From NCBI GenBank assembly GCA_009692685.1, contig SHYS01000003.1, forward strand, positions 197,991 through 261,990: DNA of 64,000 nucleotides, in the 5' to 3' direction. The first letter of the stretch is position 1, and the number at the start of each line of letters is the position of its first letter. Positions 1 through 7,949 of the stretch are shown here, piece after piece. A model generated the notes under the pieces. The model did not search any database. It was not told where the DNA came from and worked only from the letters and a program-made list of their open reading frames with translations. Origin of the DNA: Dehalococcoidia bacterium. Its GTDB lineage: Bacteria > Chloroflexota > Dehalococcoidia > UBA2979. Both the position numbers and the translations under genes were made by a program.

Positions 1-62
1 TCGAGGATGGGCGCATGACGACCTCTGGCCTGGCCCAGTTCCTCAGGCGCCACCACCCGTGA
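1..62 (+). CDS. C-terminal end of an unidentified upstream gene
   Basis: An open frame enters from the left edge (codons in frame with base 3) and stops with TGA at 60-62. The visible tail is about 19 residues and ends in RRHHP. The stop overlaps the GTG of the next gene as GTGA, the usual sign of translational coupling. Too little is visible to name a product. Confidence 0.4.
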   Translation, partial: EDGRMTTSGLAQFLRRHHP

Positions 63-504
63 CGCAGTCGAGCGGCTCAGCCGGAGGGCCCCAGCGCGAC
101 TGGCTCGCGCTGGGGCCCTCACTGGTCGCCCCGATCTACGAGCACCTGGGCTTTGACATCACCGGCGGTGGCGAGAGTTGGCTGGAGATCACGCTGCGCG
201 TCTCTGGCATCGTGCTGAATGCTGATGGTGTCGTTCATGGCGGCGTCTGGCTGGTCATCGCTGACTCCGCGATGGGGGCGCCGTGCGCACGCTCCTCGAG
301 CCCGGCGAACGCGCCGTCACGGGCCAGCTCGATTTCCGCTGGCTGCGACCCTACACGGGCGACGTCCTTCGTGCCGTCGGCCTAGTGTCGCGTCGCGGGA
401 GCTCGCTGACCCACTGCACCGTAGAGTTCGTCGACGAGCGCGAAGTAGTGGTCGGCACCGGCTCAGCCACGTTCATCGTGCTCGCGCGCGACGCGAACGC
501 CTGA
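59..504 (+). pseudogene. PaaI/HotDog-fold thioesterase, frameshifted
   Basis: Acyl-CoA thioesterase of the PaaI type, expected to hydrolyse a CoA thioester in the cytoplasm. The first half (GTG start at 59) reaches the family hallmark GVVHGGV and ADSAMGA. The second half continues one frame over from about 283, with RTLLEPGERAVTGQLDF and ending in TGSATFIVL, exactly where a PaaI protein should continue. The break lies at 274-285 in a run of five G and fits loss of one base. Restoring it gives a normal-length protein of about 148 residues. The gene overlaps the upstream stop and begins the window's fatty-acyl theme. It may be a real pseudogene or a base-calling error in the G run. Confidence 0.75.
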
Positions 505-643
505 GGAATCATCGCCCCGGGGATCGAGGAAGCCCTCATAGGGATTTCCTGAGTTGAGGCCACTTGCGCACCTCCGTACGCTGGTGTGAGCGCAAGGCAT
601 CGAGGCCGCGCGCACGGAACCTGCCTCAGGACGGACCACGCGC

Positions 644-2092
644 GTGACTCGAGCCGGCGAACAGCCTGAGAACCGTCCCAAGCCGAACGTCGACCGCAAG
701 GCACGACTGCAGATACCGCCACGCCGTCCCGCGAAGCAGCCGCCCGAGGCCCGCCTCGACAACTGGAACGAGGTCTACTCGCTCTTCGATCCGGAGACGG
801 CAAAGTTCGAGGCGAACCGCTGCATCCAGTGCCCCGCGGCGCCCTGTCAGAAGGCCTGTCCCGTCCACAACGACATTCCCGGCGCGCTTGCGTTGCTCGA
901 GGTTGGCGACTTCACCGGCGGCGCCAACGTCTTCCGCGCCACCAGTGAATTGCCCGAGATGTGCGGCCGCCTCTGTCCGCAAGAGCGCCTGTGCGAGGGG
1001 CACTGCGTCGTCGGCAAGCACGCGCTCCCCGTGGCAATCGGCAAACTCGAATCGTTCGTCACCGAATGGCAGCAGGCGAACGCCACTATAGACATCGAGA
1101 AGGCTCCATCCACGGGCAAGCGCGTCGCCGTCGTCGGCAGCGGGCCAGCCGGCGTGGGTTGTGCCGAACGCCTCGCGCGTGCGGGCCACGCGGTCACCAT
1201 CATCGAGGCGTGGCCTGAGCCGGGCGGCGTGCTGCTCTACGGCATTCCCGACTTCAAGCTGAACAAGCCCGCCGTCGCGCGCACGTTCGACCATCTACGT
1301 GCCCTCGGCATCGAGGTGCGCTGCGGAGTACGCGTTGGCGTCGATCTGCCGTTCGAGCAACTGCGCGCCGATTTCGATGCCGTCTTCCTCGGCTACGGCG
1401 CTTCCGAGGGCTCGCGCCTCGGTATTCAGGGCGAAGACGCCCCCGGCGTGCTGAAGGCGACGGAGTTCCTGGTGCGCGCCAACCTCGAGGCCGACCAGTT
1501 GACGCCAGGGCTGCGTGACCAGCTGCCGGCGTTTAACAACGTGGTCGTCATCGGTGGAGGTGATACTTCGATGGACTGCGTGCGCTCGGCGCGCCGCCTC
1601 GGTGCTGAACGTGTCACGCTGATCTACCGCCGCACGGAGCGCGAGATGCAGGGCCGCGTCGAGGAGCGCCAGCACGCCTCCGAGGAAGGCGCGCAGTTCG
1701 AGTACCTCACGGCCCCCCTCGAGGTGCTGCTCGACGCCGCCGGCCGCGTCCGCGGACTGCGGTGCCAGCGCATGCGTCTCGGCGCCCTGGACGACACCGG
1801 GCGCGCTCGCCCGGAGCCGCAGCCGGGCTCGGAGTTCGACATTCCCGCGGACGCCATTGTGACCGCGATTGGCTACAACCTCGACCCGGCGTGGAACGAG
1901 ACGGCGCCGGACCTCGTACGGGACCGCTGGAACCGCCTCGTCGTCGACCCCGAAACGATGGCCACGAACATCGAGGGCGTATTCGCCGGTGGAGACAACG
2001 TGAACGGCGCAGACCTAGTGGTGACCGCGCTGGCGCACGGCCACACCGCCGCAGACACGATCCACGCCTACTTGGTGGGGCTGCCTTCGTAG
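644..2092 (+). CDS. gltD: NAD(P)-dependent flavoprotein of the glutamate synthase small-subunit (GltD) type
   Basis: 482 residues, close to the GltD/PreT family length. Two N-terminal cysteine clusters (CIQCPAAPCQKACP near residue 61 and CGRLCPQERLCEGHC near 107) are the [4Fe-4S] ligands. An FAD-binding Rossmann motif follows (VVGSGPAGVGC near 163), then an NADPH-binding GGGDTSMDC segment near 304 and a C-terminal FAD motif GVFAGGDNVNGADLV. In glutamate synthase this subunit passes electrons from NADPH to the large subunit. No gltB lies nearby, so it could instead serve another electron-bifurcating or pyrimidine-reducing partner. The start is GTG. Stop is TAG. Confidence 0.85.
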   Translation: MTRAGEQPENRPKPNVDRKARLQIPPRRPAKQPPEARLDNWNEVYSLFDPETAKFEANRCIQCPAAPCQKACPVHNDIPGALALLEVGDFTGGANVFRATSELPEMCGRLCPQERLCEGHCVVGKHALPVAIGKLESFVTEWQQANATIDIEKAPSTGKRVAVVGSGPAGVGCAERLARAGHAVTIIEAWPEPGGVLLYGIPDFKLNKPAVARTFDHLRALGIEVRCGVRVGVDLPFEQLRADFDAVFLGYGASEGSRLGIQGEDAPGVLKATEFLVRANLEADQLTPGLRDQLPAFNNVVVIGGGDTSMDCVRSARRLGAERVTLIYRRTEREMQGRVEERQHASEEGAQFEYLTAPLEVLLDAAGRVRGLRCQRMRLGALDDTGRARPEPQPGSEFDIPADAIVTAIGYNLDPAWNETAPDLVRDRWNRLVVDPETMATNIEGVFAGGDNVNGADLVVTALAHGHTAADTIHAYLVGLPS

Positions 2093-2149
2093 CAATCTCG
2101 GAGGCGGCGTGCTCGACGACGCGCTCCACCTTCGTTATCGTTGACATCG

Positions 2150-2512
2150 ATGATTGAAGAGAAGCTCTCCACCAAGCCGGACGGCGAGTACTGCCCGGTC
2201 CGCGCCACCCTGGCCCTCCTCGGTCAGAAGTGGGTACCGCACATCATCTATCTCCTGCTTGATGGCAAGATGCGCTTCAACGAACTCGCCACCGAGGTCG
2301 GCGGCTGCAACTCCCGCACGCTGCGAGACAGGCTTGCGGCGCTGGAGGACGCAGGCATCGTCTCGAGGCAGATCGTGGCGACCATGCCACCATGGGTGGA
2401 GTACGCGCTGACCGAGCGCGGCGAGGAGCTGGGCCGAGCACTCGTGCCGATCGGTGTCTGGGGCCAGCGGCACATGTCGCGGGACGCGTCCGTCATCGAG
2501 GGTGCCCGCTGA
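2150..2512 (+). CDS. HxlR-family winged-helix transcriptional regulator
   Basis: About 120 residues, typical for HxlR. The family's conserved cysteine sits in CPVRATLALLGQKW near the N-terminus and is redox- or electrophile-sensing in several relatives. The recognition helix region is FNELATEVGGCNSRTLRDRL. I take ATG at 2150; a TTG nine bases upstream is also in frame. Its stop (2510-2512) overlaps the beginning of the MaoC-type gene, so regulator and hydratases probably share one transcript, suggesting local control of this acyl-CoA module. Confidence 0.88.
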   Translation: MIEEKLSTKPDGEYCPVRATLALLGQKWVPHIIYLLLDGKMRFNELATEVGGCNSRTLRDRLAALEDAGIVSRQIVATMPPWVEYALTERGEELGRALVPIGVWGQRHMSRDASVIEGAR

Positions 2513-2928
2513 GTACCGACTTTTTCACCGTCGTCACCGGCGACGTGCTGCCCGCGCTGACGCTCACCATCACGCGCGAGGATGCCCTGCGCTACACCGC
2601 CGCCACGGGCGAGGATGACGCGCACTGGCCCGGGCTGGTCGCACCGCTGGCGCTGGGTGCGCTGGCGCTCGGCGTGCTGATGGATGAAATGCCGCTGCCG
2701 AAGGGCGTGTTCCACTCGGCACAGGAGTTCGATTTCCTCGAGCCTGTGCCCTTCGGGTCGGAGCTCGACGTGGATATCGCCGTCGAACGTCGCGCGGAGC
2801 GGGCGGGCGCCCTGTACACGACCGTGGTGATCGAGCTCCGCCTCGATGACCGGCCGGTCTGTCGAGGCAAGGCGACGGTGGTGCTGCCGCCTACACGGGT
2901 CGAGGCTAGCGCGGGGAGCGTCGGATGA
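2509..2928 (+). CDS. MaoC-like N-terminal hydratase domain protein (FAS1-type dehydratase)
   Basis: About 139 residues with the hot-dog hydratase N-half pattern (ITREDALRYTAATGEDDAHW, then QEFDFLEPVPFGSELDV). Partner of the next gene: in many acyl-CoA pathways the two halves of a double hot-dog enoyl-CoA hydratase are encoded by adjacent genes and work as a heterodimer. The start is unusual. No ATG or GTG occurs in frame near the expected N-terminus, and the best-placed codon is CTG at 2509 in a CTGA overlap with the HxlR stop. A GTG near 2551 would cut into the domain. Confidence 0.75.
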   Translation: MSTDFFTVVTGDVLPALTLTITREDALRYTAATGEDDAHWPGLVAPLALGALALGVLMDEMPLPKGVFHSAQEFDFLEPVPFGSELDVDIAVERRAERAGALYTTVVIELRLDDRPVCRGKATVVLPPTRVEASAGSVG

Positions 2929-3323
2929 TCGTCACTCTCGACGAGCCGCCGATCGTGCACCCTGTGACGCGCTTGATCGACCAGGCCCGCGTCGACCGCT
3001 ACGCCATCGCGGCACACGATCCGAACCCGATCCACCGCGACACCACGGAGGCCGCTGCCGGGCCATTCGGCCGCCCGGTCGCGCACGGCATGCTCGTGCT
3101 CGCGCTCGTCTCCGAGGCGATGACCGAGGCGTTCGGCCGCCACTGGGCGGAAAGCGGCAACATCAAGGTCCGCTGGCGTTCCCCCGCTGTGTCGCCGATC
3201 AGCGTCACCGCGCGCGCGACCCTGAAGTCGGCACACGAGGGCCTCGCGATCTACGACGTGGTGTGCGAGGACCCCACCGGCGAAGTACTGCTCGATGGGA
3301 CGGCATCCGCCCGCTTCATGTAG
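2925..3323 (+). CDS. MaoC family dehydratase (R-hydratase type)
   Basis: 132 residues. It carries the R-specific hydratase catalytic signature, YAIAAHDPNPIH near residue 26 followed by FGRPVAHGML, with the Asp/His dyad present. Expected reaction: reversible hydration of a trans-2-enoyl-CoA. Its ATG overlaps the stop of the preceding hydratase as ATGA, so the two are almost certainly co-translated as the two halves of one enzyme. Stop is TAG, directly followed by a strong hairpin. Confidence 0.88.
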   Translation: MIVTLDEPPIVHPVTRLIDQARVDRYAIAAHDPNPIHRDTTEAAAGPFGRPVAHGMLVLALVSEAMTEAFGRHWAESGNIKVRWRSPAVSPISVTARATLKSAHEGLAIYDVVCEDPTGEVLLDGTASARFM

Positions 3324-3330
3324 CTGTCGG

Positions 3331-3364
3331 CATCCTCGAGGTGACGAACGTCACATCGAGGATG
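3331..3364. terminator. 15-bp inverted repeat just after the MaoC operon
   Basis: Arms 3331-3345 and 3350-3364 pair over 15 bases with one mismatch around the tetraloop GAAC. It starts 8 bases after the MaoC stop. No clear T-run follows, so it may stabilise the 3' end rather than terminate alone. Both arms contain the window's over-used word TCGAGG/CCTCGA. Confidence 0.55.
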
Positions 3365-3428
3365 GGTGGACCGTCTCCTGTCCGCGTTCGTGGCGGTGCC
3401 TACAGTGGTAGGTGCGCTGCGAAGAGGC

Positions 3429-3653
3429 ATGGGGAACACCATGTGGTTGATCGTCACGTTGCTCTGGTTGCCGTGGGCGGCACTCGCGCCCTGGATGGCC
3501 CGCCAGCTCGGGCTGGGTCGCGGTCTGAACGATGGTCAGAGCGCCGAGGAAGTGGCGAAGCGCGCCTACGCGCAGGGTGACATCACCAGCGAGCGGTTCA
3601 TGGAGATGATGGCGGATCTCAGCACCGGCGCTTCGTCCGGGTCGCTGCACTAA
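3429..3653 (+). CDS. Small SHOCT-domain membrane protein
   Basis: About 74 residues: one N-terminal hydrophobic segment (WLIVTLLWLPWAALAPWMA) and a C-terminal SHOCT motif (AKRAYAQGDITSERFMEMM). SHOCT modules are short oligomerisation-type domains at the ends of membrane proteins; no enzymatic role is known. I chose ATG 3429; an in-frame GTG at 3366 would add 21 residues. It converges on the ald gene with only 38 bases between. Confidence 0.65.
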   Translation: MGNTMWLIVTLLWLPWAALAPWMARQLGLGRGLNDGQSAEEVAKRAYAQGDITSERFMEMMADLSTGASSGSLH

Positions 3654-3691
3654 CGCCTGCCTGCCGGACGCGCCAGCGGACGCCTCGACCG

Positions 3692-4816
3692 TCACGCAGG
3701 CTGCGCGAGAAGCTGTTCCAGCGGTATCCACGGGAGGCCTAGGGACTCCGCAACGCCCTGGTGCGTGAGGTGGCCGCGGTAGGCGTTTACCCCTCGTGCG
3801 AGGGTGTGGTCGCGGCGCACTGCTGCTTCGAACCCATCGTTGGCGACGCGGAGGATGAACGGCAGCGTGAGGCCCGTGAGCGCCCTCGATGAGGTGCGGG
3901 GCACGGCGCCGGGCATGTTCGGCACCGCGTAGTGCACGACGCCCTCTTCGACGTAGATCGGTTCGACGTGGCTTGTTGGGCGCGTCGTCTCAACACAGCC
4001 GCCCTGGTCGACGGCGACATCGACGATGACGGCGCCAGGTCCCATCGAGCGCACCATCTCGCGCGTCACGATCTGCGGCGCTCGCCGGCCCTCGACGAGG
4101 ACGGCGCCGACGAGGAGGTCCGCGCCCGCGACCACCGCAGCGATCGCGTGCGGGCTTGCGAGCACCGTCTCGATGCGCCCCTGGTACTCGTCTTCCAGGG
4201 TGCGGAGCTGGTCCTCGTTGATCGACACCACCGAGACGCGCGCACCGAAGCCGACGGCGGCGCGCACGGCGTTCTTGCCAACGTTCCCCGACCCGACGAT
4301 CACGACGTGCGCAGGTGGAACGCCCGGCAACCCGCCGAGGAGCATCCCGCGACCGGGGCCCGGACGCTTGAGGTAGTGCGCCCCCAGCTCGACGGCCATG
4401 CGACCGGCGACCTCGGACATGGGCGCGAGGAGCGGGAGAAAGCCGTCGTCGCGTCGCACCGTCTCGTAGCCGATGGCGATGCACTTCGAGCGCAGGAGCG
4501 CGTCGGTGACGTGCGGCTCGGCGGCGAGATGCAGGTACGTGAACAGGATCTGACCGTCGCGCAGCAGGTCGTACTCCTGCGGCTGCGGCTCCTTCACCTC
4601 GCACATCAGCTCGGCGCGCGCGTACACCGCAGCCGGAGTGTCGAGGACCTCCGCACCTGCGTCGCGATACTCGCTGTCGTGGTAGTTCGAGCCAGTGCCC
4701 GCGCCCCGCTCGATGAGCACCTTGTGTCCGGCCGTCACGATGTCGGCGACGCCCTCAGGCGTCAGTGCGACGCGGTACTCCTCGGTCTTGGTTTCACGCA
4801 CCGTGCCGACGATCAT
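3692..4816 (-). CDS. ald: Alanine dehydrogenase
   Basis: 374 residues, full length for Ald. It catalyses NAD-dependent interconversion of L-alanine and pyruvate plus ammonia. The N-terminal substrate domain begins IVGTVRETKTEEYRVALTP with the catalytic Lys/His region ILFTYLHLAAEP. The nucleotide-binding domain has VVIVGSGNVGKNA near 170, and a DQGGCVETTRPTSH loop follows near 270. ATG at 4816 overlaps the stop of the upstream formyltransferase-like gene (4813-4815) as ATGA, so the two are translationally coupled. An upstream in-frame extension lacks homology and was not used. Confidence 0.95.
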   Translation of the reverse strand: MIVGTVRETKTEEYRVALTPEGVADIVTAGHKVLIERGAGTGSNYHDSEYRDAGAEVLDTPAAVYARAELMCEVKEPQPQEYDLLRDGQILFTYLHLAAEPHVTDALLRSKCIAIGYETVRRDDGFLPLLAPMSEVAGRMAVELGAHYLKRPGPGRGMLLGGLPGVPPAHVVIVGSGNVGKNAVRAAVGFGARVSVVSINEDQLRTLEDEYQGRIETVLASPHAIAAVVAGADLLVGAVLVEGRRAPQIVTREMVRSMGPGAVIVDVAVDQGGCVETTRPTSHVEPIYVEEGVVHYAVPNMPGAVPRTSSRALTGLTLPFILRVANDGFEAAVRRDHTLARGVNAYRGHLTHQGVAESLGLPWIPLEQLLAQPA

Positions 4817-5742
4817 CCGCGTACCTCCGGGGTCGTGTTCGGTCGTTCGAGGATGTCGCCCGCGCACAGGACCTCAGCAGCGGCCACCTTAGGTGCGTCT
4901 TCGAGTTGGACGCGGCCGATGGTCAGCAGCCCGCCGATCATCGCAATCTGCGCGGCCCCGTCGCCGAGGACGGCCGTAACGGTGCCCGGTGGCTTCGCTG
5001 GCGACGCGTCGATGTAGCGCGCGTTGAAGAGTCGCACAGTCGCCTTGCGCAGGCGTCCGGCAGCGCCCGGCGTTGGGTCGCAGCCACGGATATGGTTGAA
5101 GACGGACCGCCCCGGGCGGCTCCAGTCGACGCCGCTGTGCTCGGGGCCGAGCGGCGGCTCGTATGAGGCGGCGGCGTGATCCTGCTCGATACGCGGCGCG
5201 CGGCCCTCCCGGACCAGCGCCACCGCCTCGGTCAGCATCGTGATGCCGAGGGGATAGAGGTGGTTGAAGTACAGCGTGGCTACTGAGTCGTGCTCGCCGA
5301 TCGGTACGGACTGCTGCGAAAGAATCGGGCCGGTGTCGATGCCCTCGTCGACCCAGAAGATCGTGACGCCCGTCGAAGGCTCGCCCGCGATGATCGGCCA
5401 CGCGATCGCGGAGCGTCCGCGGTGCTTCGGCAGCAGCGATGGGTGGTACTGGATCGCGCCGCGGGGCGCGGCGGCGAGGACGTTCGCGCGCACGATGTCT
5501 GTCACGAACGCGAACACGAGAAGCTCGGCGCCCCAGGCGCGATACGCCTCGAAGAACTCCGGCTTGCGGAGGTGCGGTGTGGCGATGACCGGGATGCCCG
5601 CCTCGGCAGCCGCCACATCGAGGGGATCGGGTCGCGGGCCTGGTCGAGGCGATGAGATACCAACGACCTGTTCACCCGCGGCGCGGAGAGCGTCGAGCAC
5701 ATCCTTGCCGAAGGCGGCCTGACCAAAGAGTGCGATGCGCAT
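4813..5742 (-). CDS. Formyltransferase-family protein, 10-formyl-THF hydrolase (ALDH1L N-domain) type
   Basis: 309 residues. It holds a formyl-transferase catalytic core (IALFGQAAFGKDVLDAL at the start, QYHPSLLPKHRGRSAIAW near 100, VDEGIDTGPIL near 135) and a C-terminal Fmt-like OB domain. The HPSLLPKHRG/SAI pattern resembles the hydrolase domain of 10-formyl-THF dehydrogenase more than methionyl-tRNA formyltransferase, whose motif is usually SLLPRYRGAAPI. Likely substrate: 10-formyltetrahydrofolate. It could still be an Fmt paralogue. Coupled by ATGA overlap to ald. Confidence 0.8.
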   Translation of the reverse strand: MRIALFGQAAFGKDVLDALRAAGEQVVGISSPRPGPRPDPLDVAAAEAGIPVIATPHLRKPEFFEAYRAWGAELLVFAFVTDIVRANVLAAAPRGAIQYHPSLLPKHRGRSAIAWPIIAGEPSTGVTIFWVDEGIDTGPILSQQSVPIGEHDSVATLYFNHLYPLGITMLTEAVALVREGRAPRIEQDHAAASYEPPLGPEHSGVDWSRPGRSVFNHIRGCDPTPGAAGRLRKATVRLFNARYIDASPAKPPGTVTAVLGDGAAQIAMIGGLLTIGRVQLEDAPKVAAAEVLCAGDILERPNTTPEVRG

Positions 5743-5863
5743 TGGCCGCCAGTCCGGTCGCCGTTTGGGGGATCGAGGAGAGGTGCCACGGGGGCGTAGA
5801 GCCAGTATACCGAGCATGCCTCGTGAGGTCTGCGGCCGTCCCGGGACGGGCCAGAGGCGCGCG

Positions 5864-6502
5864 TTACAGCTCCGGGACCAACCCCTCGACAGCGCGCCAC
5901 ATGTACCAGGAGCCGACGGAGCGGTATGGCGCCCACGGCTCGCCAATGACGCGCGCCTCCTTCGGCGTGGGCGCGGCATCCAGGCCGTACGCCGCCTTCA
6001 TCCCCAGGCGCACACCGAGGTCGCCTGTCGGCAGCACGTCAGGACGTCCCAGCTCGAACATCAGGAACATGTGCGCGCTCCACTCGCCAAGGCCGTGCAC
6101 CGCGGTGATGGCCGCCATCACGTCGGCGTCTGGGGCGCGACGCAGGGCCTCGAAGTCGATGCGGTCATCGATGACGTGCGCGGCGAGGTCACGGAGGTAG
6201 GCGGCCTTCTGCCTCGATACGCCGGCGGCGCGGAAGGCCTCGTCGGAGGTGGCCAGCATCTCGGACGGCATGGGCGTGCGGTCCTCGGCGCCGTGCAGCG
6301 CGTACAGACGGCGCTGGATCGCCCTTGCCGCGGCCCCCGCGAGCTGCTGGAACAGGATCGTGCGCACGAGGTTCGACCACGGGTCGGCGCCGGGTCGAGG
6401 TCGGTACGGCCCCCACTCCTCGATGAGCGCGCCAACGACCTGGTCGGCCTCCTTGAGGTGGCGGTACGCCTTCGCGGCCGAGAATGGCAGGCGGGGCGCC
6501 AC
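5864..6502 (-). CDS. HhH-GPD DNA glycosylase (AlkA / 3-methyladenine glycosylase II type)
   Basis: 212 residues. It has the hairpin region VHGLGEWSAHMFLMFELGR near 148 followed by the catalytic aspartate segment DVLPTGDLGVR, and an upstream FQQLAGAAARAIQRRL helix typical of AlkA. It should excise alkylated purines from DNA, leaving an abasic site. No FeS cluster cysteines are present, which separates it from Nth/MutY. It lies alone about 120 bases upstream of the formyltransferase-like gene on the same strand. Confidence 0.9.
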   Translation of the reverse strand: MAPRLPFSAAKAYRHLKEADQVVGALIEEWGPYRPRPGADPWSNLVRTILFQQLAGAAARAIQRRLYALHGAEDRTPMPSEMLATSDEAFRAAGVSRQKAAYLRDLAAHVIDDRIDFEALRRAPDADVMAAITAVHGLGEWSAHMFLMFELGRPDVLPTGDLGVRLGMKAAYGLDAAPTPKEARVIGEPWAPYRSVGSWYMWRAVEGLVPEL

Positions 6503-6583
6503 GCTACCTACCCCCGCTGCGCGCTACCGCGTCGACGTCGGCCACCACGTGGAGGGCGCCCGGCCAATCGCCCTGCACCGCCT

Positions 6584-6618
6584 GCCGCTCACCCTGAGCC
6601 CGTCGAAGGGGGAGCGGC
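6584..6618. repeat. Palindromic REP-like element inside the 3' end of a gene
   Basis: Outer arms GCCGCTC (6584-6590) and GAGCGGC (6612-6618) enclose CCCTGAGCCCGTCGAAGGG (6592-6610). It is of the same style as the repeat at 63864-63991 (GAGCC-GTCGAA core). It overlaps the last codons of the P-loop kinase, so that protein's extreme C-terminus is encoded by the repeat. Confidence 0.6.
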
Positions 6619-7161
6619 AGGCGCCACCGAATCGAGCCAGCGCGTGACCTCGGCAGGTGAGCGCAGGCGCACGAAATCGATGTGCGTCCAGCGCGGGTCG
6701 GCAGGCTCGACCTTCGCCCGGGTTCGGTGGTTGAAGTGCGATTTCACTGCCCAGTGGAGGAGTGAGTCGTTCGACCAGAGCTTGAGGTGTTTACTGAACG
6801 TCTCTGTGTTCGTGCCCCAGAGCGGCTCGTTCGACCTCGACCGCCGCCACGAGCGGCGGGTCACCCGGACGAGCGGGCGAGCCAATCCCAGGTCGAGGCG
6901 AACGACGACCTGCGCCTGTGGCCACGTGATGTCCTGGGTGCGACTCTCGTAGTTCCCGGCCACGACCCAGCGCCGGCCTTCGGTGGCGGCACGGACCCTG
7001 TCACGGAAGGCCTCGCGCTCGGGCTCGGTCCAGTCTGGCAGCCAGAACAGGGCGTCGAGTTCGATGAAGGGCAGGTCGAGGCGGCGCGCCAGCTCCTCGG
7101 CGAGCGTGCTCTTCCCGGAGCCCGTGTTACCGACAACGATGATCCGCTCGAGGGAGGTCAT
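6589..7161 (-). CDS. P-loop nucleoside/shikimate-kinase-like ATPase
   Basis: About 190 residues. The Walker A motif VVGNTGSGKSTLAEELARRL is at residues 9-28, followed by LDLPFIELDALFWLPDW, a pattern shared by topology-modulation and adenylate-kinase-like P-loop proteins. It probably phosphorylates a small molecule, but the substrate is unknown. ATG at 7161 overlaps the stop of the DUF402 gene (7158) as ATGA. The last residues (APPSTGSG) are read from a palindromic repeat, suggesting the natural stop was displaced by repeat insertion. Confidence 0.8.
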   Translation of the reverse strand: MTSLERIIVVGNTGSGKSTLAEELARRLDLPFIELDALFWLPDWTEPEREAFRDRVRAATEGRRWVVAGNYESRTQDITWPQAQVVVRLDLGLARPLVRVTRRSWRRSRSNEPLWGTNTETFSKHLKLWSNDSLLHWAVKSHFNHRTRAKVEPADPRWTHIDFVRLRSPAEVTRWLDSVAPAAPPSTGSG

Positions 7162-7870
7162 GCCGGCCTCCCGCGCACGAAGATTGGGTCGAGGCCGGTC
7201 AGCCGTCGCTTCGTGAACAACGTGGGATCGACATCCGGGTGCAGGTCCCAGTCCTCGTGTACCACGGGCGCGCCCCAGTGCTCCGGCGACCGCCAGTCGA
7301 GGAAGGAGCCATCGAATGGCGGTCGCCGCGCCTCGACGGCCGCGATGACCTGCTCGCCGTGCGCGCGGATGCGACGGCTCTCCTCGGGAGTGAACACGCC
7401 GAGGTCCTCGAAGTGCTTCTCGAGGTGCTCGTCCTTCCACTCCCAGATCAGGTCGGGCCACACCACCAGATCGAGGGACAGGTCGGTGGTGTCAACGCCG
7501 ACTGGCGTGCGCACGTACGGCGCCTCGAGGTTCACGTACCAGCCCAGGAACTCTCGCGTCGCATCGGGACGCCAGTGCAGCCAGATCGAGGCGTGCTCGT
7601 CGGGGCGCATCAGCCGGAGCACCTCGCCCCGGCGGAACTCGAGAGTTGGATGCTCGCCGTGGATCTGGTCTGGCACAGGACGAGCGCGATCCGCGAGGTC
7701 GACGAGCCGCATGTGCGTGCTGGCTGGCATCCAGAGGGCGAGACAGTCCTACGAGTCCTCCACCACGACGTACGGCCAGCCAAGCGGCCGGCCTGGCTTG
7801 CCCGCCTCGCGCGTGTGCGAGTGGCCCACGTAACGCAGGGTGATGCGCTCACCCAGCTGCCATCGCTCGG
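7158..7870 (-). pseudogene. DUF402 protein interrupted by an in-frame amber codon
   Basis: DUF402 proteins are nucleotide phosphatase-like (FomD family). The family core is clear: WYVNLEAPYVRTPVGVDTTD, LVVWPDLIWEWKDEHL and the C-terminal PPFDGSFLDWRSPEHW. The N-terminal part (ERITLRYVGHSHTREAG, then GWPYVVVEDS) lies in the same frame upstream but is separated by TAG (minus strand, 7749-7751). Restart at ATG 7730 would give a protein lacking the first strand. No good start codon is visible for the full-length form near 7870. Its stop overlaps the kinase start, so disruption may also weaken kinase translation. Confidence 0.7.
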
Positions 7871-7949
7871 CAATCGCTCACCCTTCGAAGCAAGCACTGA
7901 GGCCGCCACCGGGCGGCCTCAAATCATCGCACGCTTCGTGAGGACGCTG

